This document shows, one piece after another, positions 28,542-37,504 of a DNA stretch of 49,501 nucleotides (positions are counted from its first letter, which is position 1; the number at the start of each line of letters is the position of its first letter). The DNA comes from Gammaproteobacteria bacterium. Its GTDB lineage: Bacteria > Pseudomonadota > Gammaproteobacteria > DSM-16500. The position numbers and the translations under genes are program-made. The stretch lies in the NCBI GenBank assembly GCA_013286495.1, contig JABDFQ010000011.1, positions 1 to 49,501 on the forward strand. The letters run 5' to 3'. Below the pieces are notes generated by a model. That model ran no database searches. It was not told the DNA's origin and was given only the letters and a program-made list of their open reading frames with translations.

Positions 28542-30116
28542 TTAAATGAGCGCTACTTCCACTGTCGCATCATACATTTCCAGCAGTTTTTTCACCTGTG
28601 GATTTTGCAGGATGGATTCTCTTGCACTAGATAATTTTTGATCATGCTCCGTTTTTTGCTGCTTCATCGGCGTCACGATTTCTTCCGAAGTCAGTTTGAT
28701 TTCCAGATGCATGGGTTGTTTGAAATAACGACTCACTGCTTCTGTCATGCGTTCCTTCAGCTTGGGATTAAGCATGGGTTGATGCAAAGTCGAGAGTGCC
28801 AGCGTAATTTTTTGTTCTGTCATCGATTCCAGCGTGCAATTGGCAGCGAGTGCGTAAGTCATGCCAGTCAATTCCAGTTTTGGCAATAATTCGCGCCATT
28901 CCTGTAATTGCGCAGGAGGAGGAGTGGGAACAGGATTATCAGCAACAACAGGAACAGTAGCAGGAACAACCACTTCTGTTTTCGCAATCACCGGAGTTTT
29001 TACCACAGCAACAGCAGGCGTAATAGTTTTTTTCGTTGCAGCAGTCGGCTTGAATGCCAGCATGCGCAATAGTGTCATTTCAAATCCTTGTTGCGGTGTG
29101 GAAGCAAATGGCAAATCACGTTTACCCAGCAAGGCAATTTGATAATAAAGTTGTATATCTTCCGGCGTAATAGCGGTGATATAAGTTGCAATCGCTGCAT
29201 CCTGCAATGTTTCCGGCACAATTTGCGCGACAGCAATTTTATGCAGGAGACTGATTAATTCATCGAGTAATTGCTGAAAATCTGGTGCGGATTCGGTTAA
29301 TTGTCTTAACACATGAAATAATTGTTTGCCATCCTGGGCTGCGAGCGCATCTAGCAGCGGTAATAAATTATCTTCCGCCATGCTGCCTAACATCGCATAA
29401 ACTTCGGCTTTTTTTACTGAACCATGACCATAAGCGATTGCCTGGTCCAGCAAGCTTAATGCATCGCGCATGCTGCCATCTGCAGCGCGTGCGAGTTTTT
29501 CCAGCGCTAACGGTTCCTGTTCGATTTGTTCAGTTTGACAAATATGCTGCAAATGTCTGGCGATTTGTTCTGGTGTAATACGTTTTAAATTAAACTGCAG
29601 ACAGCGTGACAAAATCGTAATAGGCAAGCGTTTTGGATCGGTCGTTGCCAATAAAAATTTCACATGTTCCGGTGGTTCTTCCAGCGTTTTTAGCAAGGCA
29701 TTGAAGCTGTGATTGGAAAGCATGTGTACTTCATCGATGAGATAAATCTTGTAACGTCCTTGAGTGGGTGGATATAAAACATTGTCGAGTAATTCGCGCG
29801 TGTCTTCGACTTTAGTGCGCGAAGCAGCATCCACTTCAAATAAATCCAGAAATTGTCCAGCATCAATGGCGCGGCAAGTATTGCATGTGTCGCAAGGTGT
29901 TGCTGTGATACCCGTTTCACAATTCAGACATTTACAGAGTATGCGTGCGAGAGACGTTTTGCCGACACCGCGTGTACCGGTAAATAAATAAGCATGGTGA
30001 ATACGTTTTTGTTCGAGTGCGTTGGCCAGCATGCGCAAGATAGCTTCCTGACCAACCATATTCTGAAAATTTCGTGGGCGCCATTTACGGGCAAGGACTT
30101 GATGGTTCGTGCTCAT
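28542..30116 (-). CDS. dnaX: DNA polymerase III subunits gamma/tau
   Basis: Clamp-loader ATPase. With ATG 30116 the protein starts MSTNHQVLARKWRPRNFQNMVGQ, the usual N-terminus, and has 524 residues. Walker A is GTRGVGKTSLAR, the zinc module is CLNCETG...CDTCNTC, and Walker B is IDEVHML. Domain III is followed at about residue 360 by a Pro/Ala/Val-rich linker and a C-terminal tau-type region that ends in AREsILQNPQVKKLLEMYDA-like sequence. An A7 run at the linker start (29027-29033) could allow a frameshift to make gamma. The open frame extends upstream into the 4.5S RNA, which is not coding. Confidence 0.95.
   Translation of the reverse strand: MSTNHQVLARKWRPRNFQNMVGQEAILRMLANALEQKRIHHAYLFTGTRGVGKTSLARILCKCLNCETGITATPCDTCNTCRAIDAGQFLDLFEVDAASRTKVEDTRELLDNVLYPPTQGRYKIYLIDEVHMLSNHSFNALLKTLEEPPEHVKFLLATTDPKRLPITILSRCLQFNLKRITPEQIARHLQHICQTEQIEQEPLALEKLARAADGSMRDALSLLDQAIAYGHGSVKKAEVYAMLGSMAEDNLLPLLDALAAQDGKQLFHVLRQLTESAPDFQQLLDELISLLHKIAVAQIVPETLQDAAIATYITAITPEDIQLYYQIALLGKRDLPFASTPQQGFEMTLLRMLAFKPTAATKKTITPAVAVVKTPVIAKTEVVVPATVPVVADNPVPTPPPAQLQEWRELLPKLELTGMTYALAANCTLESMTEQKITLALSTLHQPMLNPKLKERMTEAVSRYFKQPMHLEIKLTSEEIVTPMKQQKTEHDQKLSSARESILQNPQVKKLLEMYDATVEVALI
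29027..29033 (-). other. Candidate slippery site for dnaX gamma production
   Basis: On the coding strand, seven A follow ACG and are read as AAA AAA A.. (residues 361-363), just after domain III. A -1 shift would add about 28 residues before UGA; a +1 shift would stop after about eight codons. Either would give a gamma-sized protein. It is not the canonical A-AAA-AAG heptamer, so transcriptional slippage would be the more likely route. Confidence 0.3.
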
Positions 30117-30168
30117 GATAATTAACCTGTGATTCGCTATTCGCTGGGTGCGTTTATCGTACAGGAGG

Positions 30169-30297
30169 GAGTTCATAATAGCGAGCACCAGCCACACTTC
30201 GGCGCCCGCATCAGCCACTACCGTTGCTTCCTTCCGGACCTGGCGGGGTTCGCGGCTTATCGTCGCGAAGGGACCAATACTCGCTATCTATGAACTC
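30169..30297 (-). ncRNA. ffs: 4.5S signal recognition particle RNA
   Basis: The minus strand contains the SRP domain IV signature GGTCCGGAAGGAAGCA between two arms of a long hairpin. The ends (GAGTTCATAGATAGCGAG and CTCGCTATTATGAACTC) pair, giving a molecule of about 129 nt, a small bacterial SRP RNA. It binds Ffh for co-translational membrane targeting. It lies 53 nt upstream of dnaX, downstream of tRNA-Ser, same strand. Exact ends are estimated from the terminal pairing. Confidence 0.9.
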
Positions 30298-30304
30298 ACA
30301 TCAC

Positions 30305-30391
30305 CGGAGAGAGAGGGATTCGAACCCTCGATACGCGTAAACGTATACACGCTTTCCAGGCGTGCTCCTTCGACCGCTCGGACATCTCTCC
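30305..30391 (-). tRNA. tRNA-Ser (anticodon GGA)
   Basis: 87 nt class II tRNA. The acceptor stem GGAGAGA/TCTCTCC, the anticodon arm CACGC-CTGGAAA-GCGTG with anticodon GGA, a long variable arm (TATACGTTTACGCGTAT) and the T arm GAGGG-TTCGAAT-CCCTC are all visible. The discriminator is G, as expected for serine tRNAs. CCA is not encoded. It reads UCC and UCU. Confidence 0.95.
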
Positions 30392-30493
30392 ATCAAGAGG
30401 GCGTAAGGTTAAACCAGAATGGGGTGGAGATCAATAGATTGAAGAAGCTATTTATTTTGGGGAAGTTGAACTAAGTTCAGCGAATTGTTTGGC

Positions 30494-32029
30494 TTAGTTA
30501 AGTTGATAATCATCATGCAAGTATTGATCAATGTACCCCGGTTTTGTGGAGAGTGAAAAAAGACAAAGTTCGAATAATTTGTAAGGTTTTTTTTGTACTA
30601 TTTCTTCGAGAGGTTCTATGGAAAGGCTTTCATCGTATTTATCATTCAACTCTGTAATGCATTCATTAATTGCAGGTACATATTTATTAAAAATTGAATC
30701 TTTGAATATTTGGTTTTTAAATCGTGACATTGCAGAATTTCTTTGGATAATCAGGTTTAGTAGATTGCAATTATATGAATCGCGTGAAGTGTAAACAGCT
30801 TCAATAATGGAAGTGTTTAGTGTTAATGATTTTAAAATATAAAGCCATTCAGGAATTTCCCCTGGTCCTTTCACAAATAGTCTTTTAACAGCATTGCTGG
30901 AAATTAACTCTTCATGACATTTCAGAATGTTTGGATTTTTGGCCACGACCACATTCAAGTTTAGGTCTTCAATGAGTGGTTTATTTTTTATTAATGCTGA
31001 TAGCATATTATCGTGTGTTTGCGAAGCAAGGATATTATTTTGCGTATCAAGGTTTAATAATATTCTGGTTTGGTCAGCAATCGACAAACCGGTAAGATGA
31101 TTCGTTAAAATGTCGCAAAGATCAGGATTATTACGCCAATTGGTTATCTCAAATATGCTGTAATCATAATCAGTAGTAAACATGGTTAAAATATTTTTTT
31201 GTAGGTATTGATCCAGAATTTTTTTTATTTCGTTGTTGGCATCGTCTGATTTGGCAGCGTTCTTTAATCTGAACCAGATAGCTGCACGTGTATCTTTCAG
31301 TAATTTAACGCATTGACCATGTCCGACAGTTTTTCGTGATAAAGCTAGTTCATAGGGAGTTAATTTATCTCGGGGATTTTTAGTAAGATGGCTTATTGGT
31401 TTGAAAAGCATCTCGTCGCAGGGAAGGTTTTTTAATAATATAGCTAATATTTCAGAGTTGCCGACATCGCAGGTTATATGAAATATATTTTTATTATTTG
31501 GTATGGATAATGTTAAATCTTTAATAATTATTGATACTGAGAACTTAAGCCCATAAATATCTATTTTATTATTCAAAAAGCATGAAATTATTTCTGGATA
31601 TCCGTATTGAATGGCTGACTTAATACCCGGCCTGATATCCATTTTATGAAATTTTTTATCAGACAGTAATATATTTAATGTATCGCAATTACCAAACATG
31701 CAAGCCGTATTGATCGGGTTAAAACAATCTTTGGATTTTTCCAATGCTTCTTCTGTGAAACATTCCAGTAAATCAGTTAATCGATTATCGTGAATATTTA
31801 ATGCAGCAAACAGAGAGAGTAATACGTAAGAATAATTACGGTTGCCAGTTAGAGTGTTGGCATCGAGATGCTTATTGAGAGTATTTTTTATATCCAGAAC
31901 ATCTTCCTGGATGATGTCATTGGAAGTTTTTATTGTATAGTCTTTAACACCGAATATTGGTAAAAAAGAGATTAAATACTTATATTTATTAGCATTGAAA
32001 TTAGAACTAAAATTATTTATCGATAACAT
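30494..32029 (-). CDS. Ankyrin-like repeat protein, candidate effector
   Basis: 511 residues with no signal peptide or transmembrane segment. Residues about 100-245 contain degenerate ankyrin-type helix pairs: NPINTACMFGNCDTLNILL, IKSAIQYGYPEIISCFLNN, IFHITCDVGNSEILAILLKN and LTPYELALSR. The rest is helical, asparagine- and isoleucine-rich and unrecognised; it has a more AT-rich codon use than neighbouring housekeeping genes. AGGAA lies just upstream of ATG 32029. Ankyrin proteins of intracellular relatives are often translocated effectors; that is inferred here, with no recognisable secretion signal. Confidence 0.65.
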   Translation of the reverse strand: MLSINNFSSNFNANKYKYLISFLPIFGVKDYTIKTSNDIIQEDVLDIKNTLNKHLDANTLTGNRNYSYVLLSLFAALNIHDNRLTDLLECFTEEALEKSKDCFNPINTACMFGNCDTLNILLSDKKFHKMDIRPGIKSAIQYGYPEIISCFLNNKIDIYGLKFSVSIIIKDLTLSIPNNKNIFHITCDVGNSEILAILLKNLPCDEMLFKPISHLTKNPRDKLTPYELALSRKTVGHGQCVKLLKDTRAAIWFRLKNAAKSDDANNEIKKILDQYLQKNILTMFTTDYDYSIFEITNWRNNPDLCDILTNHLTGLSIADQTRILLNLDTQNNILASQTHDNMLSALIKNKPLIEDLNLNVVVAKNPNILKCHEELISSNAVKRLFVKGPGEIPEWLYILKSLTLNTSIIEAVYTSRDSYNCNLLNLIIQRNSAMSRFKNQIFKDSIFNKYVPAINECITELNDKYDESLSIEPLEEIVQKKPYKLFELCLFSLSTKPGYIDQYLHDDYQLN

Positions 32030-32118
32030 GAAGTTCCTCGCCAGGATTTTTATTAATTTAATGGTTAGAAAATACCATTACAGGTGATGTGCATGCAACA
32101 GGCTTGCAGGAGGATATT

Positions 32119-32261
32119 TGCATGTAGCAGGTGTCTGTCATCCTGAGCGCGGCTCTTGCTTGTGCGCGAAGGATCTCATGAAGAATACGCGTAATTCATT
32201 GGGAGATCCTTCGCGCACAAGCAAGAGCCGCGCTCAGGATGACAGACACCTGCTACATGCA
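32119..32261. repeat. Perfect palindrome of the GTCATCCTGAGCGC family, copy c
   Basis: Perfect 59-nt arms (32119-32177 and 32203-32261), 25-nt loop. The inner 40 nt match copies a, b and d; the outer TGCATGTAGCAGGTGT is shared with the giant palindrome at 25970-26373. It lies in the divergent gap between the ankyrin-like gene and the TSUP permease. This copy is intact where copies a and b have decayed. Confidence 0.93.
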
Positions 32262-32326
32262 CACCACTGTATCAGCACAAAAATATGTGTATGATCATTG
32301 TCAGATTTATAAACGGGCCATAAAAA

Positions 32327-33094
32327 ATGTTACTCGATTTATCCCAGCAATCACTCATGTTTCTGTTATTCAGCACCGGTCTTGTTGCAGGCGCAGTGGA
32401 TGCCATTGCAGGCGGTGGTGGATTGATTTGCCTGCCGATGTTGCTAGGTGTTGGTGTGCCACCTTCACTTGCATTAGGTACGAATAAATTGCAAGCAAGT
32501 GTTGGAACATGCGTCGCAGCATTTCATTATTATCGTCGTGGGCTGGTTTCTTTGCATGAGCTTTACAAAGGATTATTAGCTGGTTTTGTCGGCACCGTAT
32601 CAGGTGCATATTTAAGTCAGACCATTAGCAATGAAGTATTGAAATATATTATTCCCTTTCTGCTGCTCGCTGTTCTCATCTACACACTAGCTTCACCAAA
32701 AATCGGCATGGATGACCGGCATCCGCGCATGAGTGAATTTTATTTTTATATTATTTTCGGTTTTGTCATGGGTTTTTATGATGGTTTTTTTGGTCCAGGT
32801 ACTGGTTCGCTATGGATATTTTTACTGACATTTTTTCTTGGCTTCAGATTAATAAAAGCAACGGCGTATACAAAATTTTTCAATTTAAAAAGTAATGTTA
32901 TCGCGCTGGTTTGCTTCATGATCGGTGGCAATATTGATTATCGTTTTGCATTGTATATGGCAGCAGGGCAAGTGATCGGTGGAAAATTAGGCGCTCATCT
33001 TGCTGTTAAAAAAGGTGCGCAAGTGATACGTCCAGTATTTATCACAATTGTTTCAGTGACGATAGCAACGCTGGTTTACCGAAGTTTTGTTTGA
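32327..33094 (+). CDS. TauE/SafE (TSUP) family permease
   Basis: 255-residue inner-membrane protein with seven to eight hydrophobic segments. The family signature GAVDAIAGGGGLICLPMLLG appears near the N-terminus and is repeated in inverted topology as FYDGFFGPGTGSLWIF, as in other TSUP carriers. These export or import sulfite, sulfoacetate or other organosulfur or small anions; the substrate here is unknown. The ATG at 32327 has only a weak ribosome site. Confidence 0.88.
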   Translation: MLLDLSQQSLMFLLFSTGLVAGAVDAIAGGGGLICLPMLLGVGVPPSLALGTNKLQASVGTCVAAFHYYRRGLVSLHELYKGLLAGFVGTVSGAYLSQTISNEVLKYIIPFLLLAVLIYTLASPKIGMDDRHPRMSEFYFYIIFGFVMGFYDGFFGPGTGSLWIFLLTFFLGFRLIKATAYTKFFNLKSNVIALVCFMIGGNIDYRFALYMAAGQVIGGKLGAHLAVKKGAQVIRPVFITIVSVTIATLVYRSFV

Positions 33095-33098
33095 CTCA

Positions 33099-34241
33099 TC
33101 ACACAAACACTTTCATCAAAATCATCTGATATATTTTCACTAACATTTGCAAATCATCTATTTTCACGCATTCATCCACATGATGTGCTGTTGCGTTCGC
33201 AACCCCAATCTCGACCACCTCAGCACCTGTTGGTGCAATGAAGCGTCCATCGGATGTACCGCCTGCAGTTGAAAGTAACGGTGATTTGCCTGTTATTTGT
33301 TTTATTGCCTCTTCGGTGGCAGTAATTAATTTTCCTTTCCTGCTTAAAAATGACTGCGCGCTTTCATGCCAGGTGGCTAAAAATTTTATGCCATGTTTAT
33401 TTAAAATCGATTCAGTGCGCTGTTGTAATTGTGATGCAGTCACTGCTGTACCAAAACGAAAATTACAAAAAATTTCCATCTGTCCAGGAATCACATTAGT
33501 CGCACCTGTGCCTGCATGAATATTGGAAATCTGAAATGTCGTTGGTGGATAAAATTCATTGCCTTCATCCCATTTTGTTTCAGTGAGTTCGTGTAATGCG
33601 AGTAAGGCAGCATGCACCGGATTTTCAGCAAGATGCGGATAAGCAATATGTCCCTGTTTGCCGTGAATCATCAGATGACATTGCAATGAACCACGTCTGC
33701 CAACACGAATTTCATCAGCAATTTGTTGATTGCTTGAGGGCTCACCCACAATGCAATAATCAATTTTTTCCTGACGTCTTTGCAATACTTCAATGACTTT
33801 TGCGGTGCCATTAACGGCTGCACCTTCTTCATCACTCGTTAATAAAAATGCAATAGAGCCACGAAATTTTTTATCATTCTGCAGAAAATTTTTAACAGCA
33901 ATCATCATGGCAGCAATGGCTGCTTTCATATCAGCCGCACCGCGACCATATAAATATCCATGTCGAATGTCAGGTTGAAAAGGTGGTGTCGTCCAGTGTG
34001 TTACTTCTCCAGTTGGCACGACATCTGTGTGTCCTGCAAATACCAGTAAGGGAGATTCAGTTCAGTGTCGCGCCCATAAATTATCAACTTCATCAAAACG
34101 CAGCGATTCACAATGAAAACCAGATTGCTCAAGTTGTTCACGGATTAATTTCTGACATCCAGCATCGTGTGGTGTGATGGATGGTAATGCCATTAATTGT
34201 TGTGCCAGTGTGACAACATCTTCCGTGAGTACATCTTCCAT
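33099..34241 (-). pseudogene. dapE: Succinyl-diaminopimelate desuccinylase, interrupted by an in-frame UGA at codon 60
   Basis: DapE hydrolyses N-succinyl-LL-diaminopimelate in lysine/murein synthesis. Read from ATG 34241 the frame gives a normal N-terminus ([20 protein letters not shown]) up to NLWARH, then TGA at 34064-34062 where relatives have glycine (GGA), then TESPLLVFAGHTDVVPTGEV. All metal ligands are kept: H71/D73 in GHTD, the GRGAADMK aspartate, TSDEEG, EPS, and HHVDE at the end. The full frame would be 380 residues, normal length. A restart at GTG 34019 would lose the GHTD ligands. The start overlaps the dapD stop as TAATG. Confidence 0.9.
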
Positions 34242-35065
34242 TATTTAATATCCCTTAATAATTCATTTAAACTCACTTTCGCACGTGTTTTGGCATCAAC
34301 TTGTTTAACAATGATTGCGCAGGACAAATTATATTTACCATCAGCACTCGGCAAACTGCCAGATACAACGACTGAACCAGCAGGCACGCGTCCATAAATA
34401 ATTTCACCAGTTTCACGATTATAAATACGTGTGCTTTGTCCGATAAAAACACCCATGGAAATCACGGCACCTTCTTCAATAATCACACCTTCAACAATTT
34501 CAGAACGTGCACCAATAAAACAATTATCTTCAATAATCGTCGGATTTGCCTGCAATGGTTCGAGTACGCCACCAATGCCAGCACCACCAGAAATATGCAC
34601 GTTTTTGCCAATTTGCGCACAGGAACCCACCGTTGCCCAGGTGTCAATCATCGTGCCGCTATCAATGTATGCGCCGATGTTGACATAAGAAGGCATGAGA
34701 ATCGTGCCTGCTGCAATGTAAGCACCTTTGCGTGCAACAGCAGGTGGAACAATACGCACACCGCCAGAAACAAATTCGTCATGGCTATATTCACTGTATT
34801 TCAGCGGAACTTTATCAAAATGTTGTGTGATATTACCGCGCATGACTTCGTTATCATTCAGACGAAAATATAATAAAACCGCTTTTTTCATCCATTCATT
34901 GACTTGCCATTTTCCATTGGTTTTTTCTGCAATACGCGCTTTGCCCGCATCCAGTTGTGCTATCACTTCATCGACAGCTTGTTTGATATCAGCCGGTGCA
35001 TTTTGTGGAGATAAATTTGCTCGTTCATCAAATCCAGTTTCAATAATATTTTGTAAATGCTGCAT
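34241..35065 (-). CDS. dapD: Tetrahydrodipicolinate N-succinyltransferase
   Basis: Succinyl-CoA-dependent step of the DAP/lysine pathway. 274 residues with a helical N-terminal domain, a left-handed beta-helix of hexapeptide repeats ([25 protein letters not shown], split by turns) and the [25 protein letters not shown] block. AAGGAAA precedes the ATG. Its stop overlaps the dapE start (TAATG), so translation is coupled. DapD substrate would accumulate if dapE were truly dead. Confidence 0.96.
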   Translation of the reverse strand: MQHLQNIIETGFDERANLSPQNAPADIKQAVDEVIAQLDAGKARIAEKTNGKWQVNEWMKKAVLLYFRLNDNEVMRGNITQHFDKVPLKYSEYSHDEFVSGGVRIVPPAVARKGAYIAAGTILMPSYVNIGAYIDSGTMIDTWATVGSCAQIGKNVHISGGAGIGGVLEPLQANPTIIEDNCFIGARSEIVEGVIIEEGAVISMGVFIGQSTRIYNRETGEIIYGRVPAGSVVVSGSLPSADGKYNLSCAIIVKQVDAKTRAKVSLNELLRDIK

Positions 35066-35074
35066 GATATTTCC

Positions 35075-35593
35075 TTAATAAGGCTGATGTGGTTTTGTGT
35101 TTGTCATGATTTTATCGGTAAATGCAATGGCAATGGCCGAAATTACTAATGATAAGTGAATGATGACTTGCCACATGACGACATAGAAATCTTTTTGTGA
35201 AGGATCAATAAACGTACGCAATAAATGAATGGAGGAAATGGTCACAATCGCTAGTGCCAGTTTGATTTTCATCGTGCCAGCATTCACATGATCCAGCCAT
35301 TCTGGTTGATCTACCTGACCTTGCAAATTCAGGCGCGATACAAATGTTTCATAACCACCGAGAATAACCATGATGAGCAGATTGGCAATCATCACCATGT
35401 CTATTAAATCAAGTGCCAGTAGCATGACACCGGTTTCAGTTAATTTATTTGCGCCTAACACCAGATGTGTCAGACCAAGTGCAAACTCATAAACATACAC
35501 ACACATGATAATCATTAAGCCAAAGTAAAGTGGTGCTTGTAGCCAGCGGCTCATGAAGATGAAATTGGCAACTGATTTGCTGGTGTAATTCAT
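35075..35593 (-). CDS. UPF0114 (YqhA) family membrane protein
   Basis: 172 residues with three to four transmembrane helices and the conserved pattern FESRWLQAPLYFGL-like start (here MSRWLQAPLYFGLM), the LDLIDMVMIANLLIMVILGGYETFVSR block, and the end FTDKIM. Function of the family is unknown. GAGGAA precedes the ATG. It lies 9 nt upstream of dapD and is probably cotranscribed with dapD-dapE. Confidence 0.88.
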   Translation of the reverse strand: MNYTSKSVANFIFMSRWLQAPLYFGLMIIMCVYVYEFALGLTHLVLGANKLTETGVMLLALDLIDMVMIANLLIMVILGGYETFVSRLNLQGQVDQPEWLDHVNAGTMKIKLALAIVTISSIHLLRTFIDPSQKDFYVVMWQVIIHLSLVISAIAIAFTDKIMTNTKPHQPY

Positions 35594-35713
35594 GATATTC
35601 CTCTGTATTTATGTAAACCAATAAGGAATTATGTTGATTCCACGCTGGAGTGCAATAAATATTTGTTCTGTGATAGCATAGCCGTTTTCAAAAATGCACA
35701 AGTTATATTCCCC

Positions 35714-37504
35714 ATGAGCAAGGATAAACCAAAAAAACATATCGCCAATGCTTTCCAGATTTATGCGCGATTATTTACCTACGTGCGAAGATATTGGCCA
35801 GCACTGATCATTGCTTGTGTAGCGAGCATGGTTTATTCCGGCGTGGATTCCTGGTTTATTTATTCCCTAAAACCTTTATTAGACAAAGGCCTGGTGGCAA
35901 AAGATAAAGCTTTTTTAAAAGCTGCGCCATGGTTAGTGCTGGGTGTGTTTTTATTACGCGGTGTAGCCAGTTTTTTATCCAACTATTTCATTGCTTCCGC
36001 ATCACGTGGCGTTATTATGCACATCAGGCAAGATTTGTTCGCACACCTGCAACGTTTGCCAGCACGCTTCTATGACCATTCCACCACAGGGCAGATTTTA
36101 TCCACTTTGTTATACGCAGTTGACCAGGTCGCAAATGCCAGTGCAGATGTGCTTACCACTGCGATACAGGCATTTTTCCTGATTATTGGTCTTGTGATTG
36201 CCATGGTGACCATCAGCTGGAAGCTGACATTGCTTTATTTCATCATTATTCCACTCGTCACGGTCATCATGCGTGTTGCAAGTTTTCGTATACGCCGATT
36301 GAATTTGCGTATTCAGGATTCGATTGCAGATATCAGTCATTGCACGGAAGAAAATATTCAGGGTTATAAAGTCGTGCGTTCGTTTGAAGGTCAGGAACAT
36401 GAGATTGAAAAATTCAACAAGGCTGCTCGGACGAATCGTCAGCGTGAAATGAAAGTGGTAGTAGCACGAACCTTAAGCGTTTCTGGAGTGCAATTTATTA
36501 CAGCAGGCGCATTGTCCATGACACTTTATATCGCCAGTTTCGATGTCGCAGATTCGGTACTGACTGCTGGTGGTTTTGTGCTGATGGTTGCCGCCATGCT
36601 TGCCTTGTTAAAACCCATGAAAGATTTGGCTTATGTGCAGAATAAATTGTATCGCGGACTTGCTGGTGCGCAAAAAGTATTTGAGTTGATGGATGAAAAA
36701 TCAGAAGTGGATTCCGGCACAAAAATATTAAAACGTGCAATTGGCAAAATTGAATTTGCCAATATTAATTTTGCTTATGATGATAATCGCAAAATACTGC
36801 AGGATATTTCCTTTACCATTAATCCCGGAGAAGTGGTTGCATTGGTGGGACGATCAGGCAGCGGTAAATCCACTTTAGTGAGTTTATTACCGCGTTTTTA
36901 TGATCATTACACCGGTGAGATTACGATTGATGGCATATCCATTCGTGATTTTACGTTGAAAAATTTGCGTCGCCAGTTTGCACTGGTTTCGCAGCATATC
37001 ACCTTATTTCACGATACCGTTTTCAATAATATTGCTTATGGCTGCATGGATTCCTTATCCGAAGCAGAAGTGATCGCTGCAGCAAAAGCCTCACATGCAA
37101 TGGAATTTATCGAAAAATTACCGGATGGCATTCATTCATTAATTGGTGAAAATGGTGTATTGCTATCAGGCGGACAACGTCAACGCATTGCCATCGCTCG
37201 TGCGATTTTAAAAAATGCGCCCATTTTAATTCTTGATGAAGCAACTTCTTCACTGGATACGGAATCGGAAAGATATATTCAATCTGCGCTTGAAACATTA
37301 ATGAAAACCCGCACCACATTAGTCATTGCGCATCGACTCTCAACCGTCGAACATGCTGACAGAATTATCGTGATGGAAGAAGGAAAGATCATCGAATCTG
37401 GAAACCATGAGGAATTGCTCGCTCGTGAAGGACACTATGCGAAATTACACCATATGCAATTTGGTGACATTCCTCATCTTCTGGAAGCCGCCAATGAAAG
37501 TTGA
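35714..37504 (+). CDS. msbA: Lipid A export ABC transporter MsbA
   Basis: Homodimeric half-transporter that flips core-lipid A across the inner membrane. 596 residues with six N-terminal transmembrane helices and a C-terminal nucleotide-binding domain with Walker A GRSGSGKST, ABC signature LSGGQRQRIA, Walker B ILILDEATSSLD and the H-loop IAHRLST. Overlap of its 3' end with lpxK (11 nt) supports MsbA over other exporters. ATG 35714 matches the usual N-terminus; its ribosome site is weak. Confidence 0.95.
   Translation: MSKDKPKKHIANAFQIYARLFTYVRRYWPALIIACVASMVYSGVDSWFIYSLKPLLDKGLVAKDKAFLKAAPWLVLGVFLLRGVASFLSNYFIASASRGVIMHIRQDLFAHLQRLPARFYDHSTTGQILSTLLYAVDQVANASADVLTTAIQAFFLIIGLVIAMVTISWKLTLLYFIIIPLVTVIMRVASFRIRRLNLRIQDSIADISHCTEENIQGYKVVRSFEGQEHEIEKFNKAARTNRQREMKVVVARTLSVSGVQFITAGALSMTLYIASFDVADSVLTAGGFVLMVAAMLALLKPMKDLAYVQNKLYRGLAGAQKVFELMDEKSEVDSGTKILKRAIGKIEFANINFAYDDNRKILQDISFTINPGEVVALVGRSGSGKSTLVSLLPRFYDHYTGEITIDGISIRDFTLKNLRRQFALVSQHITLFHDTVFNNIAYGCMDSLSEAEVIAAAKASHAMEFIEKLPDGIHSLIGENGVLLSGGQRQRIAIARAILKNAPILILDEATSSLDTESERYIQSALETLMKTRTTLVIAHRLSTVEHADRIIVMEEGKIIESGNHEELLAREGHYAKLHHMQFGDIPHLLEAANES

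Noticed and set aside
30118..30218. N-terminal extension of DnaX
   Set aside because: The extra codons fall in the 3' part of the 4.5S RNA and its leader; the standard DnaX N-terminus starts at 30116.
34062..34064. UGA in dapE read as selenocysteine or under an altered code
   Set aside because: Relatives have glycine there, I see no SECIS-like hairpin directly after it, and UGA is used as a normal stop elsewhere in the window (for example eno, msbA).
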